Source of the DNA: Isoetes taiwanensis
Lineage: Eukaryota > Streptophyta > Lycopodiopsida > Isoetales > Isoetaceae
Direction: 5' to 3'
Length of the DNA stretch: 64,000 bases
Assembly (NCBI GenBank): GCA_021234155.1
Contig: JAJEKV010000084.1
Coordinates: 1,614,001 to 1,678,000 of the forward strand
How positions within the stretch are numbered: position 1 is the stretch's first letter; the number at the start of each line of letters is the position of its first letter. Below, in pieces: positions 21,761 to 34,700 of the stretch. The position numbers and the translations under genes were made by a program. The notes below the pieces were generated by a model, which did not search any database, had not been told where the DNA came from, and saw nothing but the letters and a program-made list of their open reading frames with translations.

Positions 21761-22489
21761 TTGGGGTTTCAGCGATCGCAGAGTATAGAAGAGATTTTGC
21801 TCTGGGAAAACGAGAAGTTGAAGTAGTGAAGCTACTGTGATTACATGGCCCCTTCTTTGTTGTTCTCGGTGTATTCATCATGTCTTTGGGCTTGCACAAT
21901 ACCAATCCACAATATAGTGATGTTGAGAAGATAATTGAAGCTCCTTGTCAATGTTGAGAGTCTTGGCTTCTAATTCCATCATGCAGCGGTGGAAGAATCC
22001 TTTGCACCCCATTCTCCGCGAGAGAAGTATTTGTCTATCTTGCACTTTTTAATACGTTTGCAAAGAAATAGGTATTAAACTTTTGAGGGGTTGCTGCCTG
22101 CCGCCCCACCCATAGGACCAAACCTACGTAGTTTCAGCTTCTGGATTGAACACATGTGTCTCCACTTAACTTGTTTTGGGGTCGCTTTGCCTTTAAAATG
22201 ATTTTTTTGAGAGGCTGCCTAAAATTGAAGTGCTTATGTGTGTAGAAAAAAAAGCAAAACCATAACTTTCATGGGATTGACTAATTTATGCTCTAACATT
22301 TGCATTACAAGGTCAGGGAAGATTTAGAACTATTTTAGAACTTTTGAACTAAAAAACTAAGAAAGCTGCATAAAATTATCCCACTTGAGTGTGGTATTTC
22401 CAGCGGTATTAAGTTTACTTGAAGCCTTTACGGGAGCAAGAAAAGACCCCACAAGATTTTGCACAATATAAACTATACTCTTTGGACTA

Positions 22490-22740
22490 CATATTTTATG
22501 TATATATATATCTACTATACATACCACATGCTTATACATATTATATATTCAATATATATCGTTCATATATATATAAAAAAAAAAGAGAATTACATATAGA
22601 AGCTTTATACATGAGGAAGTCTGTGATATAGATTTATACAGAGACTCTCTTTTTAGGATATATATATGTAAATATATATGTTATATATATTATATATTTA
22701 TATAATATACATACATATACATATATATATATCTTTGGTA
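22490..22740. repeat. TA-rich microsatellite region
   Basis: Interrupted runs of (TA)n and TATATATG words with an A10 run near 22575. The DNA is AT-rich, probably easily melted, and non-coding. Confidence 0.85.
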
Positions 22741-22751
22741 CATCTAGAGAA

Positions 22752-22906
22752 ACTCTTCTTGGTATAAATTTATACGCTTGAAGCCTCTTAGGTATAAATT
22801 TATACGGCTGAAGTCATTTTCTTTGTATAAATTTATACATTTCGAGTTCTTTTTATTTGTATAAATCTATACGCTCAAGTCTTCTTCTTGGTATAAATTT
22901 ATACAC
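22752..22906. repeat. Minisatellite built on the palindrome GTATAAATTTATAC
   Basis: The 14-bp perfect palindrome occurs at 22762, 22792, 22825, 22859 (one base changed) and 22891, spaced 30, 33, 34 and 32 bp. Spacers share CTTCTTG / GCTTGAAG / CTCAAGTC words. An eroded sixth copy lies near 22627. It abuts the TA-rich microsatellite. Confidence 0.9.
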
Positions 22907-25778
22907 GTCACTGACTCTCTAGCATACTATGTCCACATATTACTATCTATTAAAGGTATAGAAGGAATTTACATACCATCTTGAAATTTATTTGGAAGGA
23001 AGCAAGAGACTACAGGAAGGAACAAATAAATTACAAAGTTTAAAAAGTCAGTTATGGATACATAAATTAAGCCATCGCGGTATCTGAGAAGTCTATAGCA
23101 AAATTTTGAGGAGGGCAAGTATTTAGATCTTGGGTGTTCTCTTCCCAAATTTTGTTAGGAAAATTATGAGGGGGCGTGACACTTACGGTCAAATGCGACA
23201 AGGATCTACGCCAACTATCTTCCCCTCCCCGATTTGTCAGCAGCAATTTTCACCGCCCGCATCGCGTTTACGAAGATGTTTGATTCCCGGGTATGCCATA
23301 TGGGATTAGTAGATGCAGGATCTTTGAAATATCTAGATGAGTTTCACGATTGACCAAGCCTTTTGGTATACGAAATTACGCCAATGTGTTTGAGAGTCTT
23401 TACATTGGTTTACTTATGAAGCTATAAAAGTTAAACCATGATTATTACACCTAATATTGCATGCGACATTTTCTTTTGTATTTGCATCTTCAGCGTGAAT
23501 GATTGATGCCAAGTGCTCAATGCAAACTTTAATACGTTCCTTGGAGTGAATGGGTTAGCTATTAATAGATGAATGGGTTTGCTATTGGGCATTATGTAGG
23601 AGCCTATTATGGTTGCCAAATCTCTAGCCCCTTCTTTCGAGTTCTGACCACTTCCATGCTTCAATTTTATGTGGCAAATAGTGCAATGGACAAATCATTT
23701 TGGTGTTTCTACATCTAGAAGGCGGCATTGAGCCGGAAGAGATGCCATGTGCAATCTTATGCTTTATTAGATAATCAAACCCAATGGAACTCAATAGCAC
23801 ATAAATTCTTGGCCTCAAGATAGACCTCTTCATCTTTTTAGAAGGTACACACCTGAAGATTGTTTTTTCATATCACGGATGTTTAATGCCAGGATGTTCC
23901 ATTAAAAGGTATGCGAGGAGCAATGGGAGAGCCCATCTATGAGGTGAAGTAACATTATACAATTCTTAATAATGAGATTGTGGTTAAAGCTGGTAATTGA
24001 TGGGAGGAATCATGGATGCGATGGAGCCTCTCCTTTAATCCATACTTTCGCTGGTGTTGCGTAGTTATTTATTCGCGAGGCTCTCATATGAAGAAAAGAA
24101 AGCTCTCATATGAAGCAAAGATTATAAATTAAAAGCGCCATATGATTTTTGCAAAATTCATTATTTTAAATAGCTTACGGAAAGCACTACCACCAAGTTC
24201 ATAGCAAATATCACATGCTAACAATAGGTGAATAAAGCCATCATGGACATCTTCCACATGCCTTTATTTGGATTGGTCATGTTTGAGGGCTCAACCAAAC
24301 AGCTGCCTAAGCGTTGAAGTAACCATAGAAGACTTTTTCCATTTGATGTCTATTATTTTTATTTAACTTGAAATGACTTATGTTTTACTTTTACTTGAGT
24401 TTCTATTGCATCACTACATCTTTGTATCCTATATCACATTGATATAGTATCATTCATCTTGACAGTGAACTCTTCATCACTACAACTTGCATGTATCTAT
24501 CAAGTTGGGTTATCCTAACATTTGGATAGTGCATGCAAGTCTTCTAGTCTATTGTGGCATTTCTTTACTTGAGGATGCCCAAATTGTAATGTGTCATTTA
24601 ACAGCGTTTTTGGCAAGCTAGCGATAGATGCTTTAGATATATATATATGAACCTTGAGGAAATATAAAGCGGTTATTCTAATCTCACTACATGCATGCAA
24701 TTTTTTGAACACCGGTTACCTTTTGCACTTCACAACTATTTGTTGCTCTTCACAACAATGTGATCAAAATCCTAAGGTGCAATACATCCTTGAGAGCTCT
24801 GAAAAATCATTTCGCGATTTATACTACACATATGTATGCTCTTCTACGCTCCACTTTAGCCAGATATGTTTTTCTTTCATTTTGGATTTCTTCCTCTAAT
24901 AGGGAAAGCAGGTTGCATGTGTTGGTAGGAACCGTGCATAACAAATCTACTACAAATCTTCACGTTTTACATATTTTTGATTTACGTATAAGTCTTAGAC
25001 ATAACTCTAAATCATTTTATGCTTTGATGTACAAAGCTAAGAATCCGGCTTTACACATCCTCCTATGATCAAACAAACTAATTGATACAAACATGATTAA
25101 CTACGCGAACAAAACCATATCAGTAAACTGACACACACTATCTTTGCTTTTCCAAACACACCATCATCCCTATTTCAACCTTCCCACGCCAAACGTTATC
25201 CACCCTTATTCAAACTCTCAACATCACTGTCCGAATATAACAAATCAAGTCCATGAAACACATCCCAATACGACCACCCATAAACATAAACATTACTCCT
25301 ATGCAACAAATGCTGTTTTCATCATAGAAATGTTTTAAATTCCACAAGTTCAAAAGCTACATTTATATCAAGAAGCATAAAAACACTAAACTTTCATCTA
25401 CCATTTTCTTGTGTTCCAAATTTAACGTAACCTATCTTACACATATCAATGCTTACTTATTTTTCTGATATATCACGGCAACAGAGACGCGATACTAGTA
25501 ATTTTTAAATAATAAAAATAAAAAAGTTACGCAAATAAAATAAATGATGACTATGATAATAATAATAATAACATAGCAATATAAACATATATACACAATC
25601 TATGAGAAAATAAAAGGACTTTGGCAATTGATCGTAGCAATTTTTTTTCTTATGGAACAAATAAGCATGCCAAGAATCTACATATTTCCACAGCTTCGTG
25701 CAAGCGTGATATAAAAAGCAAATAGGCTTTTCAAGCGTTAAAACTTGTATTGCAAATCATAGACATGCGATTATGGAA

Positions 25779-26265
25779 CTAAGAATTGAAGCATGATTTT
25801 GGAGGAGATTGTCTACACTCTCTATATTGCTTAGCTAGTTCGGAAGCCTTATGGAATTCTTCGACTTGTCTAGATTTGGCAATCCCTCTCTTTTCCTCGG
25901 CTCTCCTATAGATAACATCAAGCTCCTCATTTATTAGTGCGGTAATTTCTTGTAGTCTTAAGTGAAGATCCTTCTGGCGAGGCACAAAATAAATAAATGA
26001 ATTAGTGAGTGATTCATATGCAAGTGAGTCCAACATGTCATACCTCCTCCTCTTGGAACCTAGCGTGAGCTTTTGATTTCTTTGAAGATTCATGAGCCCT
26101 TATTTTTGCTTCCTTCCTTTCATATCTAAGATTAAGCATAGTATTATATTGCTCATGAGAACGTTGGGTAACAAAAATAGTAAGCTTGTGAGTTAATACC
26201 TTCTCAAGTACTTTGCTTCTGAGTCCAATTCCCATGTTCGGGAATGATCCATCCTGTTACGCTTT
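25779..26265 (-). pseudogene. Partial second remorin (C-terminal exons)
   Basis: Three C-terminal remorin exons can be rebuilt. Exon 25779-25973 (64 codons plus stop) holds AEEKRGIAKSRQVEEF and ASELAKQY. Exon 26044-26125 (82 bp) holds YERKEAKIRAHESSKKSKA. A third segment, from 26200 to about 26265, gives RTWELDSEAKYLRR. Splice sites are good: acceptor TGCCTCGCCAG before 25973, donor GTATGA after 26044, acceptor CTTAG before 26125. The 82-bp exon has the same length and phase as its counterpart in the complete remorin upstream, so this is a tandem paralogue. Its N-terminal exons are not found in the ~340 bp before the other gene's stop, so it looks 5'-truncated. It could still be expressed by read-through. 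Confidence 0.8.
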
Positions 26266-26426
26266 ACACTTAATAACATTGTGTCTACAAACACATACGT
26301 TGTCAGGCTTTAGGAATGGTTTCAGTTCATAGCTTTCTTCTTTTATGAGCAAAATTAAATCTTTGTGTGGGTAGAATATCAAGGCTCGGATGTCTCTAGT
26401 CCTATAACTCGAACGAATAAAAGCAA

Positions 26427-26532
26427 GAACATTTGAAAATAAACTTTCTAAATCACAATGAGAACAAGTCCCATAAGGAAGAAATGAATGCAAGAACATC
26501 TCAAATAAACTTTCTAAATCACAATGACAACA
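26427..26532. repeat. Short direct repeat between the remorin copies
   Basis: About 40 bp around AATAAACTTTCTAAATCACA occur at about 26427-26466 and again at 26493-26532. They mark a local duplication in the spacer separating the two remorin copies. Confidence 0.8.
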
Positions 26533-26601
26533 ATTAGATTCGCCCTAAAATGGTGAACTCACTCAAAAATTCTTCCCAAAAATTCACTCAACCAACCATT
26601 C

Positions 26602-27585
26602 TCACCAACAGCCAGGACAGGAAGGCATGTTGCTTGGTGATGTTCCAGAAATTCTATATTTTACTGCCAGCTCCTCTGTTTGAAGAAATTTCTCACCTCG
26701 TTTAGCCTCTGCAACTGCTCTCCTCTCTTCTGCCTCTTTATGGACTCTTGCAATCTCATTATTCAATTTCTCCACAAATGCTGCTTTCTTTCTTTCTAAC
26801 TTTTCCTGCCTCAGAATGGTCAAAAATTAATATTCCAATGCTTGGAAAGGGAAAATCATCTCTTTTTTTCTTTTTTTTTTTTACCTCTTCTTGTCTCAAT
26901 CTGGCTTGTGCTGTTGCTTTTTTCGTATTTTCCCAAGCCGCTATCTTTGAAATTTCTCTGTTGTACCTGTCAAACAGAGACATACCAACAACATTCAGGA
27001 CCCCAGATGCCTGGCTTCCTGATTTTCGAACACTGCCTACTTGTTTAAAGCCTTAGCCTTTTCGTTCTCCTCCCACGCCCTAATATGGCAATCAATCTTC
27101 TCATGCTTCACTTTAGCAAGTTCTGCATCTATAAATTTGACATCCAGATAATTGAACTCCAAAGCACAACATAGCTTGCAAAATAAAACTTACCCCGGTC
27201 CGTTGAACTTGTGATCCTCTCTGGAGATGAAGGTGCCGGGCTTCCTACTCTTCTCAAATTGTTATCTACAAAACGAAGGCATTAATAAGAAAGTGACTAC
27301 ACAGCAAAAAAAAATAGACATATATATTTTGCATGTCTTACCGTAGCCAGAGAAGATAAATGGATGTGCTATGTATTTCGTTTCATGACCTTCTTTAGGA
27401 GACCCATGGCCCTCTTGTAGCGGATGATTGGGAGAGGCAATCCTTTCTGGGCGATCTCCTGAACCAGCAATTTCCTCTGATGTAGGGTGTTCCAACACTG
27501 ATGCCGGACTTCCATTCTTGATTAGGCTTTCGTTCTTCTGGGAGGCATTGCTATGCCTTTCTGGAGATAAGAGCTGCTCCGACAT
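26602..27585 (-). CDS. Remorin, five exons
   Basis: Exons (minus strand): 27342-27585, 27194-27265, 27041-27128, 26885-26966, 26602-26805. All junctions are GT-AG and the phases agree, giving 690 coding bases and a 229-residue protein. Residues 1-106 are polar, Ser/Pro/Gly-rich and probably disordered (several SP pairs). From about 107 onward lies the Remorin_C coiled-coil domain: RAWEENEKAKA, KIAAWENTKKA, EKLERKKAAFVEKLNN, HKEAEERRAVAEAKRGEKF, ELAVKYR. The tail ends CPGCW; C-terminal cysteines in remorins act as lipid-attachment sites for the inner plasma-membrane face. Remorins organise membrane nanodomains and affect signalling and plasmodesmata. No transmembrane segment is present, as expected. 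A partial paralogue follows downstream. Confidence 0.93.
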
Positions 27586-28255
27586 TTTTGAAAATCAAAT
27601 TTCCGCAACCTTCCCCAACTTTGAATTCTGGAAAATCTAAACAAAATTGATGTTCTTGTTTGTCCCCAGCTTCAAATATAAATTGATCGGATCGTGCCGA
27701 CCTCCAAATAAATTGATCATGACGCACTTTTTAATTTTCCAAAATGTTTAAATAGTAGGAACTTGCTTACAAAGGCAAGCTTTATCTGGATGTTTCACCA
27801 GATTATTTCCCAAGGCAGGAATCGGAAAGAAATCTTACCCATTTTAGCAGATAAATACTCGAGAACGTGTTCACTGCATGGAGAAATGCTAGAATGACAG
27901 CTGGTAAAAAGGTGTAAAATATCAATATTTTATGACAGCAAGGTAACATTACGCCAGGCATCGCTGCAGCTTTGGGACCAACAAACAGGAGCCTCCAGCG
28001 CGTCTTGTTCTTGAGTTTGTTGTACGTGGGCGTTATCCCAGACTTGATCCTCCTGACAAAAGAATACTTTTGGCGACAAACGAATGCAAAATTATCGGGG
28101 CAAATGGATTAACTAATAAAACTATATTCATTACCAAAAAATTTATAGGTTTACAGAAATTAAGCTTAATAATACAATACGGCCATTTGTTATGTACAAA
28201 TTATTTTTGCTCTCTCAGTAGATCAAACATGTAGATGGTCCAAATGGTAGTCTAG
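27586..28255. other. Spacer between the remorin and the nine-exon gene
   Basis: These 670 bp separate two minus-strand genes and should hold the remorin promoter and 5' UTR, plus the 3' UTR of the upstream gene. A GC-richer patch lies at 27955-28050, but no frame in it is recognised. Confidence 0.5.
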
Positions 28256-31200
28256 CTATTTTGCTGGAGTGTTGAGAGATCTTAGCCTTGCAGAACGCCT
28301 TGTCTCGGATCCTGTATGTCCAAAAATTTCCTTTTCCTTTAGTTAACAACTTTTAGCTAACAGAAACAAAGAATTCTCATTTTACCTGGCGTTGCTGCAG
28401 ATTTAGAGTGTTCACCACATGGAGTTTTCTTACATCCTGATGATATCTGTCATCCAACTAGAGTGTTAATCTCTCTCCATTCAAAACTTTGAATTTAGGA
28501 CATTGCATCAGAGTAAAGAAGGACGAAGACACACAGTTCAAAACTAAAAAAACAAAAACCCATAAAAATACAAAATACTCACCGGAACTTTTTCCTTGGT
28601 CTTTCGCACACTTGTAGCGCTCCTATCAGAGTGATCAACATCTGACAACTCTTTTGTACGAGTAGCTGCTGGTGTTTGGCTAATCTCATTGATGGACAAC
28701 CTTAAAGCCTGCTGCACGTCTGCTGAACTCCCATCATTATCAGCTACCTTGAGTTTCTGTCCTGGGGTAGTTAATTTCCCTTTCGTAGAATAATCACGAA
28801 GGTTCAAACTCTTAACAATGACATTGTCGATAGATTTCCTAACAGAAGTTTCCTTTTTAGCTGTACTTTTATCTTTAATTGCTGGAACTGATTCAAATTT
28901 AGCACTTCGCTTCAAATCGATTTAAGCCTTCCGCTCCTCCTTGTTGTAGGAGTCTGAATTGGTGTTTTGATACATATGTCTTCATCCTTGCATATCTGAG
29001 GTGACATTAGTTCAATGTTTTGCAAGCCATTCTCAATGCCAAGATTCTGTACTGCAGGGCCGTCTTCAAGTTTGTCATTTGGGACTTCGTCTAAGGAACT
29101 TTCCATGATGCACGAAACAACTTCTTTCATTAATGAGCTTACATCCATCTTTTCAACTGGAACAAAAACCATCAGCATGTTATTGTCTTTATTGAAGAAT
29201 GTTATACACTTAGCAATAAAAAGAAATTTACATAAGCTGCATTGCACATTTCTTTCCGTTTTAACATTAGCACAAAAAGCCTATATATCATGTTCTGTTA
29301 GGACGTTTACTACACCTTATGTGGCATCCTTTCTTTAAGCTAAGAAAAGAGCCACCTTCCACTGGATAACATAGTGGTAAATGAGAGAACTCATTACCAG
29401 AACGCTGCACATTAAGTTAAGGAAACCAAGAACACTCAATTTGCATAATTGTATACTAAAACTTCACTTATATCCCCATGTTATCAGCAAGAGAGCTGTA
29501 AAAGATAAAGAATGTTGCATGACATAAGAACCATGAGGTTCATAACATACTTGCTTCGCTTTCCAGTAAGGTCCCATCATTCTGCCTCATATCTCCTCTA
29601 TGCACTTCCTGAACATTTCATAAGCCGGCAGTCAAATATAGACCTAGAAAAAATTCCCAAGAAATTCTGGACTAGATAACAGAACACGTACTCGAATCTC
29701 AAATGCTGATACATAATCATCCAATTTTACACCTGCAGCAGGAGAAACACAACTTAGTTAAGTGCAAAACTGATTTTGAATGTACGATATAGAATGCACT
29801 CACCACTTCCAGTTTCCATGCATTTGTTTAATTTCTGATCAGCATCACCATGCTGTGAACCATCTCTTTTGATAGTGCAAGACCGTCTTGGTGTGCGTCG
29901 AGGAGTAAAATTCTCGTCGGATTTCTTATGAGATCTGCCTCTCACTGTTTTATTTTGTGAACTCTTTTCCTTAGCCTGAGCTTCTGATGCATTTCCTGAC
30001 AATAGGCCATCTTTGACTTCAACATTCACTTCGCTTACGTCAAAATGCTCATCAGATTTATTTTGAGACATGTCTTTGACTGCTTTGTTTTGTGAGCTCT
30101 GTTCCTTCGCCTGAGCGTCCAATGCATTTACTCCCACGAGGTCATCTTTATCTTCAACATTCCCTTCACTTATGTTAAAATGCTCATGAGATTTATTTTG
30201 AGACATGTCTTTGACTGGTTTGTTTTGTGAGCTCTGTTCCTTCGCCTGAGCTTCCAATGCATTTACTAACAAGAGGTCATCTTTATCTTCAACGTTGACT
30301 TTGCTTACATCAGAATGCTCAGCAGATTGCTTCTCAGGCTGGCCTTTGACTACTTTATTTTGTGAACTCTGATCCTTATAGTGAACTTCTAATGCACTTA
30401 CTGTCAAGAGGTCTTCGGCATTCGCTTTGCTTGCATGAGTATCCAGGGATGTATCTGCTAACGCATCCAAAGGGTAAATTAATGATGGCACAGAATGTGC
30501 AGTTTCTAAACTCCCAGAAATTCTTTTCTTACAGCTCTGATCTGAACCCATTCCATCATTTGTTATATCTAACGTTGCATTTTTCTCTTCAATTTGATCC
30601 TGATAATACTCATCATACAGATTCCTGATAGTCTTCTCATCTGGGCACTGATCGCTTTTAGCAGTTATACTGTATGGCGAATTTTCTTTATCTGAAGTCC
30701 CAGAATCGTCATTAGCAATACATACTGAGGATGAACGATCAATAGAAGCAGCATCTAAGGTTTTCTTGCACATTGAAGCAGCTACATCACTTGTGACATC
30801 TTCTATTTTCTTCTGAAGGCCTGCGTTTTGTGGCTCTTTATTATTAACAACATCTAGTTTATCATTGACAGCTCCTGAAATCGTGGGACTTGCATCTTTG
30901 AGCAGCAATTGGTCCATTGGAATATTGTGTTTCTGCTTATAACTGGATAAACTTTTGCGAAGGTCATTCTGGGACTGGTACCAATAAAAAGAGATCGCTA
31001 TAAGTTTGAAACCAAATATTCAACTTATAAACACCATAAAGTATGAGAAGACATAATTATACCTCAGAAACGCAACCAAGGGCAAGGTGGTACAGCCCAA
31101 CAGATACACCATGCTCTCCAGCAGTTTCTGCTAGTTTTATCTGAGATAGCCAATAAGTGGGAGACCGAAGCCTATTTCTTGCCTCTCTAACCCTCAAAGG

Positions 31201-31779
31201 AGTTCCTTGCCAACGGGAAAGCGTGGATTTTTTTAAGCCATCAGATACCGATCGTTGACCTTCCTTCCGAAGTTTCAGATTTTGAAAATTTGTTAGTGGC
31301 CTCAGAGGAGCACTACCGGACTTCTTTTTCATATTTTCATTGTTTGCGCCTGTGGCTATTGTGAGCCTTTTGGTTACAGCTACTGGCATTTTATTTGCAC
31401 CATACTTTGAAAAGACTTCCCTTCCTCCAAATGATGCATTATTCCTCAGTTTGCACTTTTCTTTGTTGGAATGGGGTGCAGGCAAACTGGCTTGTGCACC
31501 ATTAGACATTCTTTGACTGCCAAAAAAGAAAAAGGGGCGTCAATAGCTGTCTTGGAAACGGCAAATAAAACAGTTATTAAATACCTTCTATCTGCATTGA
31601 CTCTACCCTTGAACAAACTTTCATCCCTGGCAGTTCTTTTGAATACTGCAACATAGACTGCATCAGTTAGGCAATAGAAATTTTAAGCAGCAGAAACTAT
31701 AATTTCTAGTTTGCAAAGGTTAAAGATTCTGGAGGAGTTTGGAAACGGAAATGCGATTCTTACCTGGACGAATGTCCAT
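28256..31779 (-). CDS. Uncharacterised plant nuclear-type protein, nine exons, one frameshift
   Basis: Exons (minus): 31764-31779, 31585-31645, 31063-31516, 29804-30974, 29692-29732, 29551-29608, 28583-29156, 28386-28446, 28256-28311. Phases agree at every GT-AG junction except for one base missing inside exon 7 near 28915, where TGA ends one frame and the next continues 110 open codons to the next donor. With that base the protein would be ~830 residues. The start is MDIRP; SPTYWLSQIKLAE and GLYHLALGC, then LRKSLSSYKQKHN, form the conserved-looking N-terminus. I associate this block, from memory only, with plant proteins annotated as lisH-like or acidic proteins of unknown role. Residues ~362-533 are four 45-residue repeats. 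TRRSGRLKS and RRSARLRSLN near the end are basic, nuclear-style motifs. Function unknown. Confidence 0.8.
29907..30422 (-). repeat. Four 135-bp coding repeats (45 residues each)
   Basis: Inside exon 4, units of the type EDKDDL..NALEAQAKEQSS / QNK..VKDMSQNKS..HFDVSEVNV follow each other four times. Units 2 and 3 are exactly 45 residues and most alike; unit 1 (first) and unit 4 (last, 38 residues) are more diverged. The repeats are acidic/polar and keep the reading frame. Confidence 0.92.
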
Positions 31780-34700
31780 CTTCTAAGGAATGCCTCTGCA
31801 ATGGGCTTGATGAAGACCTAAAAGCCAACTGATTCGTGGAAAATTAGACACGGACTTGACATACAAAATTACTCGGAGATGGTAGAGCAAAAGAAGCAAA
31901 TGATGCTGTAGCCATAACTTACCTAGACCAGAGCCGGAGCTGCGAGGGAAAAGCGAGAGCAAACTTTTTTGACACATCAAAAGAGCGGGAAGAGATTTGA
32001 GTGGCCGATCACGGGGTCAATATAATAAACTTTTTACACACTAGATTTACTCCTCCTTGTCTATTAACAGCGAGATATTAAACTGATTTTCCACAATAGT
32101 CCCAAAATTCTTTAAACTAGCAGAACTGCAGGTGGGAAGAAGGCTAGGCAGATAGATTTCTGTTGGTATTTTATTCGTATTATTTTGAATTTCGGCGGCA
32201 TGCTAAGATCTTCCCTGTGATCTTGATTCCTAGACATACGAATCGTCTACTTTTAGATATGCTCAAAATCTGTGGATTAGTGCAATAATTTTTCGAATAT
32301 ACATTTTTAAAGAATATTCTTACGTGGTTTTATAGAAAACCAAATAAAAGCTATTGGAAGTTACCTTTCATACCATAGCCATGGAAGTACTACCCTTTCA
32401 CGCCATCACGTTTTGCGAGCAGGGAGTTACATTAGAGCTATAGAATCATGACATCTACTACTAACTTTATATACTTGCTCCGATAATTCTTCCAATACCT
32501 TAACTTTATGATAGTTTTATAAGAATAGTGCGTTTTGCAAAAGCGTAGTTGTTATGCTCAAATCCATACGACTTTTCTTGGGGTTAAAGAACTCTATCAG
32601 CACGTATCCAATGTGTAATATTGCTAAGTACTTTGGAAACATTATCCCATTTAATTTTTTGCGGCAAAGCACTTCCTCTGTCTGGTCCCCATGTCTAGAG
32701 AACTTCTAGAAAAAGCATGCTAAAAGGATTTTTTCAAATTCATAAGGCCATTGGTGTCTCTATCACGGATGCTCTATTCATTGTTACTTCCTGCCGGTAC
32801 GCCATATGTCTTAGAAGCCGGGAGGCGATCTTGATTGGAGCATTTTTCAGAATCTTAAATGTAGCTTATAAGAGCATAGACTACGTTACCCTGTCTCCTT
32901 CATCTGCATAGGCCTTAATTTCATGCCCGATTTAATTGGTGAAAGAGTCACGGTAATCGCAATATATTATACGGAATTCACATTATTAAGAACAAAGATA
33001 TAAAGGAAGGGAGTACGGTGCAAACATTAGACTCATAATTTACTGCTGAAGATATTATATAACCTTGTAGCTTGCGATACCTCATTCTTAAACATAGAAA
33101 GCTATTCAGTAATCACTGCTACAACATTTGAGGGATTCAACTAGAACAACAAACAAAAGTTATTACTATGGGCGAGGGAATATATAAGATTAAGAAAGGG
33201 GAATTTTGAGGGCCTTAGCAGGTATACCTTTGAGGAGCACACCGCAGCATTTGAGCGTTCTTGACATATTTTTACTAAAAAGCTTCCACGTCTTCAAGCT
33301 GGGACTTGTTAAAATGTCAACTACGGCAATCTCATGGCATTTCAACTCTTTTGCCCTCCTACACAGCCTTAGGCAATAATTACAGGCGGTAGCCTTTAAG
33401 ATAAGATACACAAATCCTGAAGCAACCTACCCCACAAAGCCACTTCAACCTCTCATGTAACTCTATTGTGGCCACCTACATGAAAATGACCTCAAACATC
33501 ACACTTTTAGCAAGCCGAGCAACAACTAATGTACTTAAAGCCAAACAAAAGATTCCCCGAAGCCGAGAGGGGGTTGTGCAGCGCTGATGAAAGCGGATGG
33601 CGCTGGGAGGTCGCGGTGATGGATAAAGCTGGCGGTGAGCTGCGGCGTGCTGGCGTATGTGCACGAGCACTGTGGATTGGTGGAAAAAGCGGTAGAGAGC
33701 ACCTTCAACTGGCGTTTCCACGGCCGGTTTCTCACGAGGCGCCTTCCTGGCGTGCAGGCGATTGGCGTTAGGCGTCACGTTTTCCGACACCGGCGGTGAA
33801 GAGGTTCACGGTTGCGGGCGTTTGGTGATCTGCACGGTGATGGAGGTATGCTTATTGCTACCCATGCAATAGCATGGATTTTGGATATTAGTAGTCATCA
33901 CGGCCTTGATTTTTTTCAGGGAGTGGTTTTAATGCAGGCCATGGTGATTATGTTTTGTTATTGGGCTTAGGCCCTTGTTGCAGTTGGACCCGGTCCCGTT
34001 TTTTGTACCTAATGGTCCCATAGCAGGTGGGTTAAAGGTGGACATTAGAAGTTTCTTCCTTCCTTCTGATATTTATCTACTATAACTTATGATTCTATCT
34101 CTTTTGCCTTATGTAGCGGATGTTGGGACACAAGCTGCGGGGCATGTCCGCTACCATACAATGACCTACCAAAAGCCATCGATAATTACTAAAGCACCTC
34201 ATCTGCGGATACATTTTGAAATAAGAGCAAAATGGTGGGGAAAATTTAACATCAGCGATATGTTTATACAGGCTATCAAGCACACTATAGAAACCACACA
34301 TTTTTTGGTAATATTTTCGTTGTCTTTGTGCAAAGCATCCTTCAGCCGAGAATGACATATTTTTAGCGGCATGACTCAAGTTTGAGAGTATCATTATTTC
34401 CGCTTTCTCTACATTTGCCAACATTATTCGATAGCGTTATACGATTGCATCATTGGACATACTTTTGCAAGGGGAAGTTGCCTTAGCTTTAAATGATCGA
34501 ATGGAGCAACATATTCTACCAAACACAAGCATAGCATCTACTTTAGGGGTCCTAGAAAAGCTTCCAAGTTAGATTAGTGAATATTCTACAAAAGACTTAT
34601 TGACCTTGCGGCCCCATGTTAATATCAATATGGCAGCGTAATAGCGAGGGTTTTAACTTTTCTTCCGTATTTTACAATACTTGGCTTTCATAAAAGGTTT

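Larger units (their letters stand above)
16300..25770. other. Long intergenic stretch, no recognisable gene
   Basis: About 9.4 kb of AT-rich DNA hold only short open frames that match nothing I recognise. The content seen is a 172-bp tandem duplication (17421-17775), one arm of an inverted dispersed repeat (21595-21760), TA-rich microsatellite DNA (22490-22740), a palindrome-based minisatellite (22752-22906), and an (AAT)n run near 25555. Frames at 18640-18903 (minus) and 18862-19113 (plus) overlap and are not convincing. Old decayed elements are likely but cannot be named. Confidence 0.55.

Noticed and set aside
22752-22906. CRISPR-like regular repeats
   Set aside because: Repeats are short palindromes with similar spacers in plant DNA; no cas genes; a minisatellite explains them.
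23431-23833. Two overlapping minus-strand frames, considered as a copia or PPR relic
   Set aside because: No diagnostic motif of either family can be seen.
29385-29400. A possible 7-bp micro-exon between exons 6 and 7 of the nine-exon gene
   Set aside because: Skipping it keeps phase and gives a smooth join (..ESEA-IEKMDV..), while including it is not needed.
33476-33790. 104-codon minus-strand frame in a GC-rich island
   Set aside because: Frames are open on both strands because of composition; no domain is recognised.
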